Part shown: positions 36,301 to 47,487 of the stretch, piece after piece
How positions within the stretch are numbered: position 1 is the stretch's first letter
Layout of the letters: every line of letters begins with the position of its first letter
DNA from: Rotaria sordida
Lineage: Eukaryota > Rotifera > Eurotatoria > Philodinida > Philodinidae
Direction of reading: 5' to 3'
Length of the DNA: 64,000 nucleotides
Assembly (NCBI GenBank): GCA_905250125.1
Contig: CAJNOL010000175.1
Coordinates: forward strand, 62,001 to 126,000
Translations under genes and position numbers: made by a program
Notes under the pieces: generated by a model
Databases searched by the model: none
Told to the model about the DNA's origin: nothing
The model's input: only the letters and a program-made list of their open reading frames with translations

Positions 36301-39300
36301 AAACATTCATAACTCTTTATCAGTAGACCATGAGCTCAACCTTTTTAAGTTTTTCTTTGTCTCACTGAGATCTACTCCTAGTTATAATATGAAGTCGAAC
36401 GACGTCCAACCGTTGGGTATGTTCCTTCGTAAGAGATTAGAAATTGACTATAATAAAAAATATTTTCATCAAAATAACATAGAATCTACAAAAAAGTGCA
36501 TCAACTCCTGAAATTGTAATATTCAAAATTGCATGGAATCATAATAACTGTTTTAAAAAACATGATTGAATGCTTAGTATTCTTTCGTTATTTTTATGAG
36601 CAAATTTAATTTGACAGATTCACTTCATTTGTCGATTAACTTTTATTCTTTTGTTTTTTTACTATGAGTAATTACTTTAATTGTTGATGTGCTTTGTGCA
36701 TATTAAATTTCATATGATTTCACTTATTTATAAAAATCATGAGTAAATTTATAATGAATCACAATTCATTTTTATCAGTTTCATTTTTTTGTTTTCATTC
36801 ATCATTTACATTTCGATCAAAACAATTCAAAGTAAAAATATAGATAATAATGCGAATTCTTTTATTGTTTATATTTGTTGGATTTTCATCAACAACTGAA
36901 CATTGGTTTATATTTGATCAATATCAATTTCCAGGATTTTATACACCACTTTTTACATTAACTTCTTTATCAAATAATCAACAAGAACAAAAATATCTTT
37001 CATTTGCTTTATCTACATATGACCGTTCTATAATTGTGGATATTAACATTTATAATTCTGATGGAACAATAAAACAACAAGAAACATTAATTAAATTAAA
37101 TATCGAACGTGCTAATATAGTATTTAATGCATTAAATCATATGATTTTTGTTGTTATTCGAGATCAAACTAAACTTGAAACTTATGTTAATTGTAAATTA
37201 ATTGATTCATATTTATTTTATTCATCAAATCTAATCAATGAATATGATAATAAAAATATAATTTATCAAATAAAAAATATTACAAAAAATATTGAATATT
37301 ATGAAATAACATCAAACAATGAATATACTCAGCAGCAAATATTTGATATGTTTTCTTGTAAACAAACTAATGTAAGCACATCTTCTGATAGTAAAACAAA
37401 ATCCATCACAATCGAACAACCATTAATCCGTAAAATGCAACATGTTGTTGAAAAAGTTCAACAACGTAAATTACGATCAAGGTAAAGAATATAAACAAAA
37501 AATATTTGTTCTTCATTTCTAATGCGTATCCAAGGAAAAATTACACTCAATCTCAGTGCATTTTTCTTTCGTTTTTTAATCATAAAAAAAATTTCTCTTA
37601 CGCCGAAAGATTGAGAATTTCAAGTTTGACGGTGTCAAATTCAGAAGAAGAACACTTACTTAGTCGTTCAACTGCGACGGTCGAGAAAACAAAATATCTA
37701 ATGACCATTTTTTTAATAAAGATCTCGGTGAATTTTTAACTATCTTAGAAAATTCTTCTTCAAATTCTGCACCTCTAGGTGTATATTTCAGAATTCTAGA
37801 AGAAATATCTGGTGGCAACAATTTCGAAGTAAAAAGAAAAGTGCAAGCATCAGAAATCGATACCAAGATAAATCGAGCTCGAGCTGCTCGGTGTAGGCTC
37901 AAGCTTTGTACAAGCTTTCCTTACACAATTTTGTTCAGAATTAAGTTTTACATCTGATGACATAACTCAAAAATACCCACAATTGTCAGTTCCAAATCTT
38001 TCTCTCGTAAACTTGAGCTTCGGGAACTTTGAATAGATTCTAGAGCCATAAAGCACAAAATCCTCTATTTATTGATATTAAGTAATTTACTTCTGGTGTT
38101 AGCTTTACAAAAATTAATTGCAAAATAAAGTTGACAGTTTTGTACAGTTTGAAATTCCCTATCTTTTAGCATATAAAGAAAACTTATCGTGCTTAGGAAG
38201 TAAAAGAAAAAGGCATTAAAATTTAGTACAATTTATTTTGAAACATGCATTATTTTTTATTGTTTAGACGTCAAAATAATCAACGTACTTCTTTTACAGT
38301 CTCATCTGATTCATTGACAATTATCTATAAACCTAATATTGATAAAATCGATATCAATAATATAAATGTTCATACTATTTTTAAAATACCACAATTAAAA
38401 TTTTATATTCAATATTATCCAAATGAACATCTTTTTAATATTCGATTTAATAATGAAAATCATACTGAATTTATCTTATATGCTGATAAATCAACTGATC
38501 GTATATTATCATTAAATAATAATCTTGTTATTTTTTTACATATAACATCAACAATGATACAATGTTATATTAATTGTGAATTAATTGATCAAGAATTTGT
38601 TATTGATACATTTTATATAGAAAATATAATTCGACAAATAATAAATAATAATCAATATGAATATAATCGTCAGTCAACATTAATTTTATTTAATAAAACA
38701 ATTGATCAAATAGCAGAAATGTTTTTTTGTTTAAAATTAGACCAAAACAATCAAGATTTATTACCAGATAAATATACTTTAAGGTTAATCATCTCTATTC
38801 AAATATACAGTAATAGTTAAAAAATATGAAACACCAACGTATTTTTGATGTTTTTTTTTGTAGAACTCACATATATTTTTTGAAGAGAATAGTAAGTGTA
38901 AGTTTTAAGTTGAAGTTTAGGTCTGTGAGAAATTTTTCACTTTAAGTATTTTGTATTAGTATAATGAGGCTAAAGAACATATTGAGTTCTACATTTCAGC
39001 CTTCAAAGGGACTATGATAACAAGTCTTTTTCTACGATACCGAACATATAAAATAATGGTTTGAATAGCTAATAAAGTTTTCTATCTAATTGCATTTTAT
39101 ACTAAAATTTCATGAATGAACTATGGCAAGAGAGTTTCTGAAAAATCAAATGCGGTTGTTTTTCAGTCCTAGAAGACTGTGAAAATTAGTTCTTAAGAGT
39201 ATCATCTTAAAGAACACAAAATTCTGAATAAAATGACGGATAGGCGCACTTCCTATGTCCTGCTACTAAAAAGTTATAAACATCACAAAAAAAAGGGTTT

Positions 39301-42300
39301 TTCAGCAATGCATTGATAAATTTTGCTTTGTAATGGTTGTAAGTTTTGAAGGGAAGATCGTAGGAAATGCGGAAACCTCTAGTTTTATTAAGGATTTTAT
39401 GCTCCTTAAGACGATATCCTTAAAAAATAATTGTCACACAATCTTCATGGACTTGAAAACTACTGTGTTTGATTTTTCAGAAACTTTCTTCTCATAGTTC
39501 ATCTATGACATTTCAGTATAGAATGCATTTGATAGAAAACAACTTCATTAGCTATTCAAACTACTATTTTAAATAGTATCATAGAAAAAAAATCAAAATA
39601 TGTCAGTTTCATATTTTTGATCAGTATTGTATATATTTCAATATAAGATTATATGTCTTTTCTAGAAAATTCACAAATGCACTAGATGTACTTGTTGATA
39701 ATCTTGATAGTCCAATTAATAATTATCAAAATGAAAAAATTCATACAAAAACTTCTTCATTATTAACAACAACAACACAAACTATATCTGCCGTGAATAT
39801 TCCTTTAATAAATGGCTTTGGAAGTTTCAAAGTACTTCCATCAAATCCAACTATTGAAACATCATCCGTATCAAATGATCTAATTGAATATAATAAATTA
39901 TGTTCTACGAATGAAAATTGTGATGGAAACAAATCTTTAATGATATGTCAATCAAATCATTGTATTTGTCCAAAACATTTATTTTGGTCTACACAATTAC
40001 ATAGTTGTATAGTATGTCATGATTTATTAATTGGTAATCGTTGTTTTCGTTTATCAAATCATAAATCAACATGGGATGAAGCAAATGATTATTGTCAAAA
40101 TGATATTATTGATGATGAACAGGAATATACGATGAAATTAGTATCAAATCTTAATCAAACAGATATTCAATATTTTAAAAAACGTTTTTTACATAGCCCG
40201 AATCATGAAGAAATTGATTATATGTATTGGATTGGTGCAACAAGTAATTTTAATGAAAAAAATTTATATCAATATAAATATCGAATTAAACGACAAATAC
40301 CAACAACTGTATTTCGTTGGTATGATAATCATGAAATAGCACAAATTAATTTTCATAATATTTGGTGTTCACAAAGTGATTATATGCATTTAGCAACAAT
40401 AAATAATAATGAATTATGTGTTAGTATTACATCATGTGGTTTATATACAGATGATTGTCAAAGAAATTATCGATTTATATGTGAAGCTATTTAATATGCT
40501 TTGATTGTCTTTTTTTCTTGTAATCAAGAAAATAAAATAAAGAAAGAAGTTTTTTCTTTTCGTCTCTTTTACCTTCGGGTCCACGTGGAAATATATTTGA
40601 TAAACGTTGAAGACATATTTGTAATTGAACATCCCATATACGTAATATTTTATCTTTAGAAAAACTTAATAATTGACCACGACTGGGAATGAATTGAACA
40701 TAAAGTACAGAACGCATATGTCCACGAAGAATCTTGAAAAAAGATATTTTAATTATTGTTATTATTTTTCAAAATGAGATTTTTATTACTCCATTTGGTT
40801 TTGATAAAACAAATGGATTCCATAGACTAACTTGATAGTTTACACCTGCAGTTGCTAAAATAAAAATAAGTAAATAAAAATTTAGTCAAATATCAATTGA
40901 ATAGACTCTTGATGAAATATTAAGAGAGAACCTCTCCAGATGTCAAATCACTTTTCGACTAAGACAACGTACATTTAATAAGTACTAATGAGTAATAGAA
41001 AAGTCTAAAATGGTTTAGTTTTTCGAGTCTTTAGCTTTCAGATATCGAAATTTGACTGAGTTTTCAACAAATAGCCGTGATCACGTAAAAAATTGACTTT
41101 TGAGTTTCGACTTCAAACTTCGCACAAACAAAGTCCTCAATGAAATTGATTCATTAGACAAATCGTAACTTTTCTAGTATCTCCTATCTTGAGGCATTGA
41201 ATATTTGAAATTCTCGCATCTGTAAAAGTGAATTTATATTTCCAGAAAGGAAATACTAGAAAAACTAAATATTGCCCAATGAACTAATCTCACTGAGAAT
41301 TTTGTTCGTGCAAAGTTTGAAGTCGAGAGTCAATTTTCTACGTGACCACCTCAGTACAATTTCGATATCTCAAGAATGAAGGTCTGGAAAAGCAAACCAT
41401 TCTAGACTTTTCTATTACTCTTTAGCATTCATCAAATGAACATTATCTTCGTCCAAAAGCGATTTGGTACTTTTTGAAAAATTTCATTTTTTAGTAAATT
41501 TAATATTCTCCATGATATCTATCTGCCCCAGGCTGAGCAAAATAGCATCGTCTTGTAACTCTTAAGTCAGATTCTAAAGTTTCGATACTTTGCCTGAAAA
41601 TTATCTCCGTGTTATTGATGATCAAATCAAGGGTTTTCGGGTCACATTGCTAATTGGCTATTTTGATTAATAATGCTTATCGATCAAATCGATTGCTTAT
41701 CGAATCTAATGTTCTCTAATGAATTGTAAAAACATGAGAAAAATTGGAAATCAATATTTAAGGTCTCGCCTGTGTAATCATGCAAATGTATAAAAATTAA
41801 AGCACTAACACTTACATGAAGTCTATCAATCAAGTTTATAACGATATAGAAAAGTCTTTCAAGGGAACATATCCAAGTGCCGAACTCTGTTAGACTACAT
41901 ATTATAGGTTCGAGACCATGAGCTGCTGATGAAGAGTTTATGGTTGCTTTAATGAAATTTTAACTGAGAACAAGACATTTCTAAAAAATTCAAAACAAAC
42001 AGTTCAACCGGAAATTCCGTCCATAGATCTGATTGATAGTCATTATCCGATTGTTCTGAAAGTTTCAACTGAAACGAACATGTCTTCCTCAAAATATGCA
42101 ATGAGCAAAAAAGTTCCGATTTATCATAGCAGAACGCAAAAATCAAATCTACTTAGAAATTGAATCTCTCGAGAAAGACATGTTTATTCTCGTTGAAACT
42201 TGTTTTTTGAGAAACGCCTCTCTGTCAGTTAAATTCTCATTAAAACGGCCATCAATCTTTATCAATAGGCCATAGTCCCAAATCCTTTTAAGTTTGTCCT

Positions 42301-44914
42301 ACTCTCACAGAAATCTGCTGACAGCTATAATATAAAGCCGAACAGTGTCCAACAGCTGGTTTTATTTCGTCGTTAGAGAAATTCTTATAAAATCAAATCC
42401 ATCAGATATTTTCATGAGACTAGCACTTCTCGAAACTCATTTCTTTAGAAATAAACACTCGATTTAAAATTTGATAGCCTATACTCTTATCGATTTCTTT
42501 CCTAAATAGGTCAAATTAAATTCCAATTTCTGAAGCTTTTCAAGTCTATTGGATTCCGTTCTTTTTGAACATACTAATATTTTATTTTACTTCATATTTA
42601 AAACTAAAATTCAATATTTCGATAAAATGATATTTATCATTTCTCTTACCAATCAAATTAAAATTTCGTGAATAATCAAATGAATTAAGTCCTTGACTAA
42701 TTTCAACCACACTTCTTCAATATAAAATATATAAATTTTATAATCTAATTCTAAAGACATACCTTATTTCACGTAACTGTCGAATACGAACTGAATAATT
42801 ACTAAAAAAAATTATCAAATATTAAGATTCTATGAAAAAACAACCATCAAAACGAAAAAAATCTCATATTGTTAGACTGATTGTAAACAAAAAATAGAGT
42901 CTTTAAGTTAGTGAAAGTGACTATCGATAATCGACAGTGTACAAAATATATCATTTTCTTCTTTTCATTAATATACCTCCGATCACGGCCAAATTCAGAA
43001 CTAAAATATTTGATGTATTATATCTATTAGTTTTTATGCAAATATTCACAGAAAATTTTCTTCATTTTTCTTAAAAAAATAAAAAAACATATAATATTAA
43101 CTTACACTCGTACTGTTAATCCTGATTTATCCATCCAACCAAATACTAATGCTGTTTTAGTATTTGTTGAACATGATATGAAACAGTCAAGATGATCAGC
43201 ATATTTAACTAAAACAAAAGAAAAAAAAATAAAATCTACGTTTTAATTTATCTAAATAAAACCTTGTCGAGTCCATTCAGTATGTGCATTATATGTCAAA
43301 TAAGATGCATTTTTATAATTTCCATTTGCTATATCTTCTAATTGAACTCTTGTATATGCTTCAAGAAAACAATATTCAATCAATAAAATAAGTATTAAAA
43401 CAAAAACAAAAACTTACCGGCATTATTTGTTTGTTGTGGCGGCCGTTCAAATAATGCAATTATAGCTGAATTGAATAAAATTGCATGAACATTACCTTTT
43501 ACATCTCCCCAACTCAATATCGCATCGTTTGGATTTTCTCGATCAGACCTACATGAAAACTTCAAACTAGACACGGATTAAACCCAAACTCTGACTTGGT
43601 ATTCAGATTCGAGTAGTTCTGAACAATATTGACCCTTTTTTAGGATACTTACAGACCTTCAGTTTTTAAATCATTTATACTACTGTAGCCAAGTCTAAAA
43701 TCCTTTTTTTGTGGGCTTACTGTCTATTTTAAAGTTAACTATCAAGAAAATAATCTTTTATTTATCTCACCAATAATCCAAACAATAAGACGTAGCATCA
43801 ATACCAACAATTCGATAAGTTAAACTTAATTCAAGTTTTGATGTCATATCATAAATAACTTTAAAAATAAAATCATAAATCATTCGAATAGAAAAGAAAA
43901 AAAAAAGAATTTTTACTTAATTCTTTTGATGTATAAGCAATAGCAACTTTATTAACATTTGCCATGAATACAAAATCAGTTATCCATAAATCACGCATTT
44001 TACAACTTTCTGTTGCTGCTTTAAATGTTTTATATAATTGCATTTCATCATTATAAATGCAAACGGTTCCTTCCTATATAATTTCTTTTGTTAATACAAT
44101 TAATTGTTTTTTTTTACTATTTTTACATACTTTACTAATTGATATATATCGACTAAAACTATCCATATGTTGAATACGTTTAACTGAATCTCGATGAGCA
44201 CTAAACGAATAAATTACACAAAGAAAAAACAATCAAAATTTTGAATTACTTCAATATACTCTTTCCACTTTTCCAATTCGGTACTGATGATGCTTTTTCA
44301 CGATCATCATTATCATATAATTTTAACATTAAATATGTCGCTAATTTATCCCTATTAAAAAAAAAAAGTTCTATTTGAAAAACAAAATTTTCAATATAAA
44401 AATATATTCTAACCATGAAATAAAACCTTCTTTGGTTACATCAACACATTCGAATAATTCATCATACTGAAGAAAAACAAAAAAATTCATATTCAAATAC
44501 TTAAAACGAAAAAAAAAATAACCATACATCTTGATCACTTCCACGATTTAATGTATTTCGTAAAAATTCAATAAACTGTTCTTTGTCAAGAACTTTATCT
44601 TTCGACTAAATAAATAAGACTTAATACTTTTATTTATTTATTTTTATGTAAATTCTACATACAAATCCATGTAAGCGTAATTTTTCAAGATCTTCTGTTC
44701 CTAATAAATTTTCTAGTTCAATTCGTTCTTCTTTTATATCTTCATGGCTAGATAATATTCAAATTTTTAATTAATACATATATTGAACTTTTATTCTATA
44801 CTTCGACAAAGAACTTATACTCGGTTGATTAAATAATCGTTTAAATTGAGCAGCAGCAGCTGCACCTTTTACACCAGTTAATGAAGCTAACGATAAACGA
44901 GGTTTATCACCCAT
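30355..44914 (-). CDS. EF-hand/WD40 repeat protein, WDR49/WDR64 type
   Basis: Twenty-seven minus-strand exons total 3303 nt (1100 aa), starting at 44914 (MGDKPRLSLASLTG) and ending with the stop at 30355. From 5' to 3': 44802-44914, 44663-44747, 44528-44605, 44414-44466, 44250-44351, 44131-44200, 43917-44073, 43771-43858, 43418-43548, 43263-43358, 43106-43208, 42977-43000, 42763-42801, 42650-42714, 40790-40854, 40573-40732, 34867-35024, 34638-34805, 34472-34587, 34331-34418, 34109-34273, 33851-34034, 33655-33792, 33213-33584, 30864-30982, 30668-30797, 30355-30590. An EF-hand-like N-terminus (DKEQFIEFLRN, VDVTKEGFISWDKL) precedes two WD40 propellers (LRIWDVQLQ, GGSDGKIR, SGSTDGEICIWN, GIGFVRFWNVHTGK, LGTGDVNGLVKLWD). 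A C-terminal region has YQEKRTNRRQR. Such proteins are usually axonemal or testis-expressed ('WD repeat protein on Y chromosome' in flies). One exon is only 24 nt. Introns of 1.8, 5.5 and 2.2 kb hold repeats and a nested gene. Confidence 0.88.
31190..32592. mobile_element. 1.4-kb foldback element with unique core
   Basis: Lies in the 2.2-kb intron of the WD40 gene. The left arm (31190-31655) and right arm (about 32240-32592) are inverted copies: CTATACCGTTTTGTAGA against TCTACAAAACGGTATAGA, and TTAACGAATATT against AATATTCGTTAAC. The core of nearly 0.6 kb holds a short open frame at 31633-31890 with no recognised product. Non-autonomous by appearance. Confidence 0.78.
35529..35777 (+). CDS. 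Possible small secreted peptide
   Basis: Open frame of 82 codons with an ATG and a signal-like N-terminus (MGNFKINYLLLLFFSIVNNC) followed by HRPMRPKNGICPPGLLNYP and a second hydrophobic stretch. It lies in the large WD40-gene intron, upstream of the nested lectin gene on the same strand. No family recognised and no splicing evidence; it may be a chance frame or a decayed exon. Confidence 0.25.
   Translation: MGNFKINYLLLLFFSIVNNCHRPMRPKNGICPPGLLNYPSEREHLNKTLVIAFIDTMSAIFFVTFNFSTVYYIQYDETILLV
35817..36425. mobile_element. Foldback element, family C copy 1
   Basis: About 0.6 kb in the WD40-gene intron. The left GTTCGACTTCATACTATGG is the inverse of the right ATAATATGAAGTCGAAC. Arms of about 280 bases include TGAAATTTGACCTATAAGC against GCTTATAGGTCAAATTTCA. 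Another copy lies at 41868-42385. No coding capacity. Confidence 0.83.
36850..40494 (+). CDS. Secreted C-type lectin with two TSPN/LamG-like domains
   Basis: Three exons, 36850-37481, 38268-38783 and 39666-40494, join in phase to 659 codons (658 aa). The whole gene lies in one intron of the antisense WD40 gene; its stop is 78 bases from that gene's exon 16. A signal peptide (MRILLLFIFVGFSSTTEH) precedes two similar beta-rich regions, about residues 20-190 and 212-385. Each has the pattern ...VNCKLID... or INCELIDQ with hydrophobic beta strands, resembling thrombospondin-N/laminin-G folds; they look like an internal duplication. A linker of about 120 residues and a small Cys cluster (CSTNENCDG...CQSNHCICP) follow. 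The final C-type lectin domain (CFRLSNHKSTWDEANDYC ... YWIGATSN ... FRWYDN ... RFICEAI) ends the protein. Classical EPN or QPD sugar-binding motifs are not evident, so carbohydrate binding is uncertain. It probably acts outside the cell in adhesion or recognition. Confidence 0.82.
39050..39575. mobile_element. Foldback element in lectin-gene intron 2
   Basis: Inverted arms: AATGGTTTGAATAGCTAAT against ATTAGCTATTCAAACTACT, then ATGAACTATGGCAAGAGAG against CTTTCTTCTCATAGTTCAT. About 0.5 kb. This is a third-level nesting: a mobile element in an intron of a gene that itself sits in another gene's intron. Confidence 0.75.
40920..41480. repeat. Foldback repeat, family B copy 2
   Basis: Within the 1.8-kb intron of the WD40 gene. 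The left TCGACTTCAAACTTCGCAC and right GTGCAAAGTTTGAAGTCGA are inverted, and terminal blocks include TGAGTAATAGAAAAGTCT against AGACTTTTCTATTACTC. Similar to 21290-21825. Confidence 0.75.
41868..42385. mobile_element. Foldback element, family C copy 2
   Basis: Diverged copy of 35817-36425 in the same intron as the family B copy. The arms share ATCTGATTGATAGTCATTA and AACATGTCTTCCTCAAAAT with the family C consensus. The arms differ in length, indicating decay. Confidence 0.7.
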
Positions 44915-45597
44915 GTTGTTGTTTTCGTTCACCGGTTATAACAACATAATTTTTGTGTTTTTCTCTGAATGACCTTCGCCATTATAAATGTCAATTGTCA
45001 TGACAAATTCTTTCACTAATTTGTTTTCGATAATAATTTGAAAGAAAATTGAATATTAAAATTTTGAGTTTATTAAACAATAAAATTAAAATTTATTTTT
45101 ATAAAAAAATAAAAAAATAAATAAAACTATTTTATTTTTTCAAGAGGTCGCTGAATTCAAATAGAGGAAGGAGGCATGATAACCACCAATAACCTCGGAT
45201 TGGTTTACTTTACACAATAATGTTTATTGTCCTCCTCCTCCTTCGGTTAAGTTCATATTCGATTTATTTTTTGTTTCCATTATCATTCGTTTAAATTATA
45301 ACATTTTCGATTCTAACTGTAAAACACTGGAAAATTGTATTTTATGGTTGAATAAAGTATTTACAGAATTTACATTCAACAAATGTCGATATATAGAACT
45401 TTGGTGTTAGGATAAATATTGGTAAGAGAGTTTTTCTTGAAAAAAAAAATATGTATATATATATAACATTTTTCTTCTATTCTAATGATGATTCTACATG
45501 CACCACTCTGATCATAATCAGATATGAGGAAGATTTATTTCCAAAATGAATCTGAAGATAGAAGATATATGATTTTATTTTTTTTGAAAAAAAAAGA
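44915..45597. other. Upstream region of the WD40 gene
   Basis: No gene. A stretch near 45140-45250 is unusually GC-rich for the window (GAGGAAGGAGGCATGATAACC; TCCTCCTCCTCCTTCGG), contains purine/pyrimidine runs, and may be promoter sequence of the divergently transcribed WD40 gene. Confidence 0.4.
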
Positions 45598-45686
45598 AAC
45601 AGTTCTATGATGAATCCAACGACGGTCTTCAGATGAAGAATGATCGAAAAAAACGAATACTAAACCCATTTCAACTGAGAACTGTT
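45598..45686. repeat. Short MITE with AACAGTTC ends, copy 1
   Basis: About 89 bases with ends AACAGTTC and GAACTGTT and interior GACGGTCTTCAGA, matching 47861-47956 over most of its length. Confidence 0.7.
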
Positions 45687-45879
45687 AACAATTTGAATCT
45701 CTATAGCACTAGGATAGTCATAAGGATTGTTATTAAACACTAAAAATCTTGTACTTGTAATTGTCTTGCAACGGATAAATCGCTGTTCAGTTGAGACTAT
45801 GTGCATTATGTAGACATGCATGAGCTATGAGAATCTTAGAAAGAGTTTGTGGCCTTAGCTTATTGCTGCAGACATACTC

Positions 45880-46101
45880 AGGGATGTGGGCTAAGAGAAA
45901 AAGTGCGAGAAAATTTTTTGTGATCTGGAAAGGCATATATACAATGTTTTAAAAGTGATGCGGGGAGGGGGCTGAACTTCGGTTTTTCATTTTGCGATCT
46001 TTTTTTAGATAAAAAATACGATTTTGGCAGGAGAAAACTAAAAATTTTCTAAAAATGGAATGTGCACCCCCCTCCCGCATCTCGTGAACGTCACATCCTT
46101 G
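45880..46101. mobile_element. hAT-type MITE, 222 bp
   Basis: Inserted into the family A element with a perfect 8-base duplication GACATACT (45872-45879 and 46102-46109). The ends CAGGGATGTG and CACATCCTTG are near-inverse, and subterminal regions include G-rich (GCGGGGAGGGGG) and C-rich (CCCCCCTCCCGC) tracts that also pair. The 8-base duplication and CAG start are typical of hAT elements. Confidence 0.9.
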
Positions 46102-46149
46102 GACATACTGTACTTTTACGTACTTTTTAAATGAGTGCCATGATAACAG

Positions 46150-46301
46150 CAGTGGCGTATCGAGGGGGGGCCGCTCCCCCCCCCCCCCCTTGGAGAAAAA
46201 TCCCCTAGGGGGGAGTACGGGTGAAAAAAATTGTATCATAACTTTTATTACAAGTCCACTGCGGCCCCCCCCCCCTTGAAAAATTTCTGCTTACGCCACT
46301 G
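46150..46301. mobile_element. hAT-type MITE, 152 bp (CAGTGGCGTA ends)
   Basis: Bounded by a perfect 8-base duplication GATAACAG (46142-46149 and 46302-46309). The terminal inverted repeat is CAGTGGCGTA against TACGCCACTG, with interior C/G homopolymer runs. Reverse-strand translation gives the text GVSRNFSRGGG, familiar from many invertebrate gene predictions that are really this kind of hAT MITE. Not a gene. Confidence 0.93.
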
Positions 46302-46948
46302 GATAACAGAAAAACTGATTTTCGAATTTTGACTTGGAACTTCTCATAGAGACAGGCCTTAACAAGAGAAGTTTGTTGTGAAAGTTTCAGATCTTTTGAT
46401 TTGCTTGTATCTTGAAATAAAAAAAAAATCAAATCTACCAGTTTATATGAGTGATATAACACACCTGCTATTACCATAGTTGTATCTTAGGATAGTAATA
46501 CCAATAAGATCTGAAACAGCACACAAAACTATTCTCGTTAAGATCTGTCTCTAAACAAAGTTTGAAGTCAAATTCGAAAATTAGTTTTTCTGTTACCAGA
46601 GCATTCATTTCGAAAATACCGTAAAAGTGAAGTATCTCCCTAGCAGTAAGCTAAGTGTACGAACTCTTTTTCAGAATATTCATAAGTCATTTGGATCCAC
46701 ATAATACACATAGTCTAGACTAGAGTCCATCGGATTGGTCTCGGATCCGTGTCCGAAAATTTTGGTTCTAATGGTCTCTAGTCGTCTGAAAAATGTGTAG
46801 GGTATGTTGGTCATTGAATACAAAAAACTGGAAAAACTATCTCGTAGTTTCGGGAAGACTATAGAATTCGGATTGGAAAATTTTGAACCCGACAGGCTCT
46901 AGTCTCGATTTAAAAGCGATTTGTCAGTTACAGAACTTTCCCCTTAAG

Positions 46949-47487
46949 GTTTTATTTTTGCCAAACATCACTAAACTTGTTAGCATTTTGAAACTAGTCG
47001 ATCAAATAAGTTTCAAAATATAGATTCACTATAAAATCCGATTACTCGATGAAATGACGATCAGATATAATTAATTGAAACTGAATTTGAAAGATTGTAT
47101 TCATCGAATACATATAGTAGAATTTTTCATACTCCTTTCGCGTATGTCAGATGTGAATAAATGTACAAAAGAAAGCGTTATTTGATCTGAAAAGAAATAT
47201 TGACATGAATATTTTATTTCTTTTCGTAATTTGTTTTTTCAACTTAACAATCCTTTCCACTTTTAAAAAAATTTTCTAAATATCCTTGTTTATTAATATT
47301 ATTTACCTAAATCATATATATGCAATAATTTTAGTTCAACAAAGATCGATTCAATAGAAATATTCTCCAATGATCTTTATTTCATTTTAAAATATTCCAC
47401 TGAGTATATGATTATTATGTATTTGATATTTGGTTGTTAATAAATTAATTCAACAAAGAAAATTATTGATTGACAAGTGAATATATA
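46949..47487. other. Intergenic AT-rich stretch
   Basis: No gene, repeat pair or RNA gene recognised. Confidence 0.4.

Larger units (their letters stand above)
45755..46948. mobile_element. Foldback MITE, family A copy 4, with nested insertions
   Basis: Family A arms (GGATAAATCGCTGTTCAGTT... at the left, AAAGCGATTTGTCAGTTAC...CCCC at the right) enlarged to about 1.2 kb by at least three insertions: 45880-46101, 46150-46301 and a third of about 180 bases near 46728-46906. The third has inverted ends AGACTAGAGTCC and GGCTCTAGTCT. Removing the insertions restores the family A sequence. Confidence 0.82.

Noticed and set aside
45949..46477. Minus-strand frames with GGGGERPPLDTP and VSRNFSRGGGP text
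   Set aside because: They are translations of the hAT MITE at 46150-46301 and flanking repeat arms, not genes.
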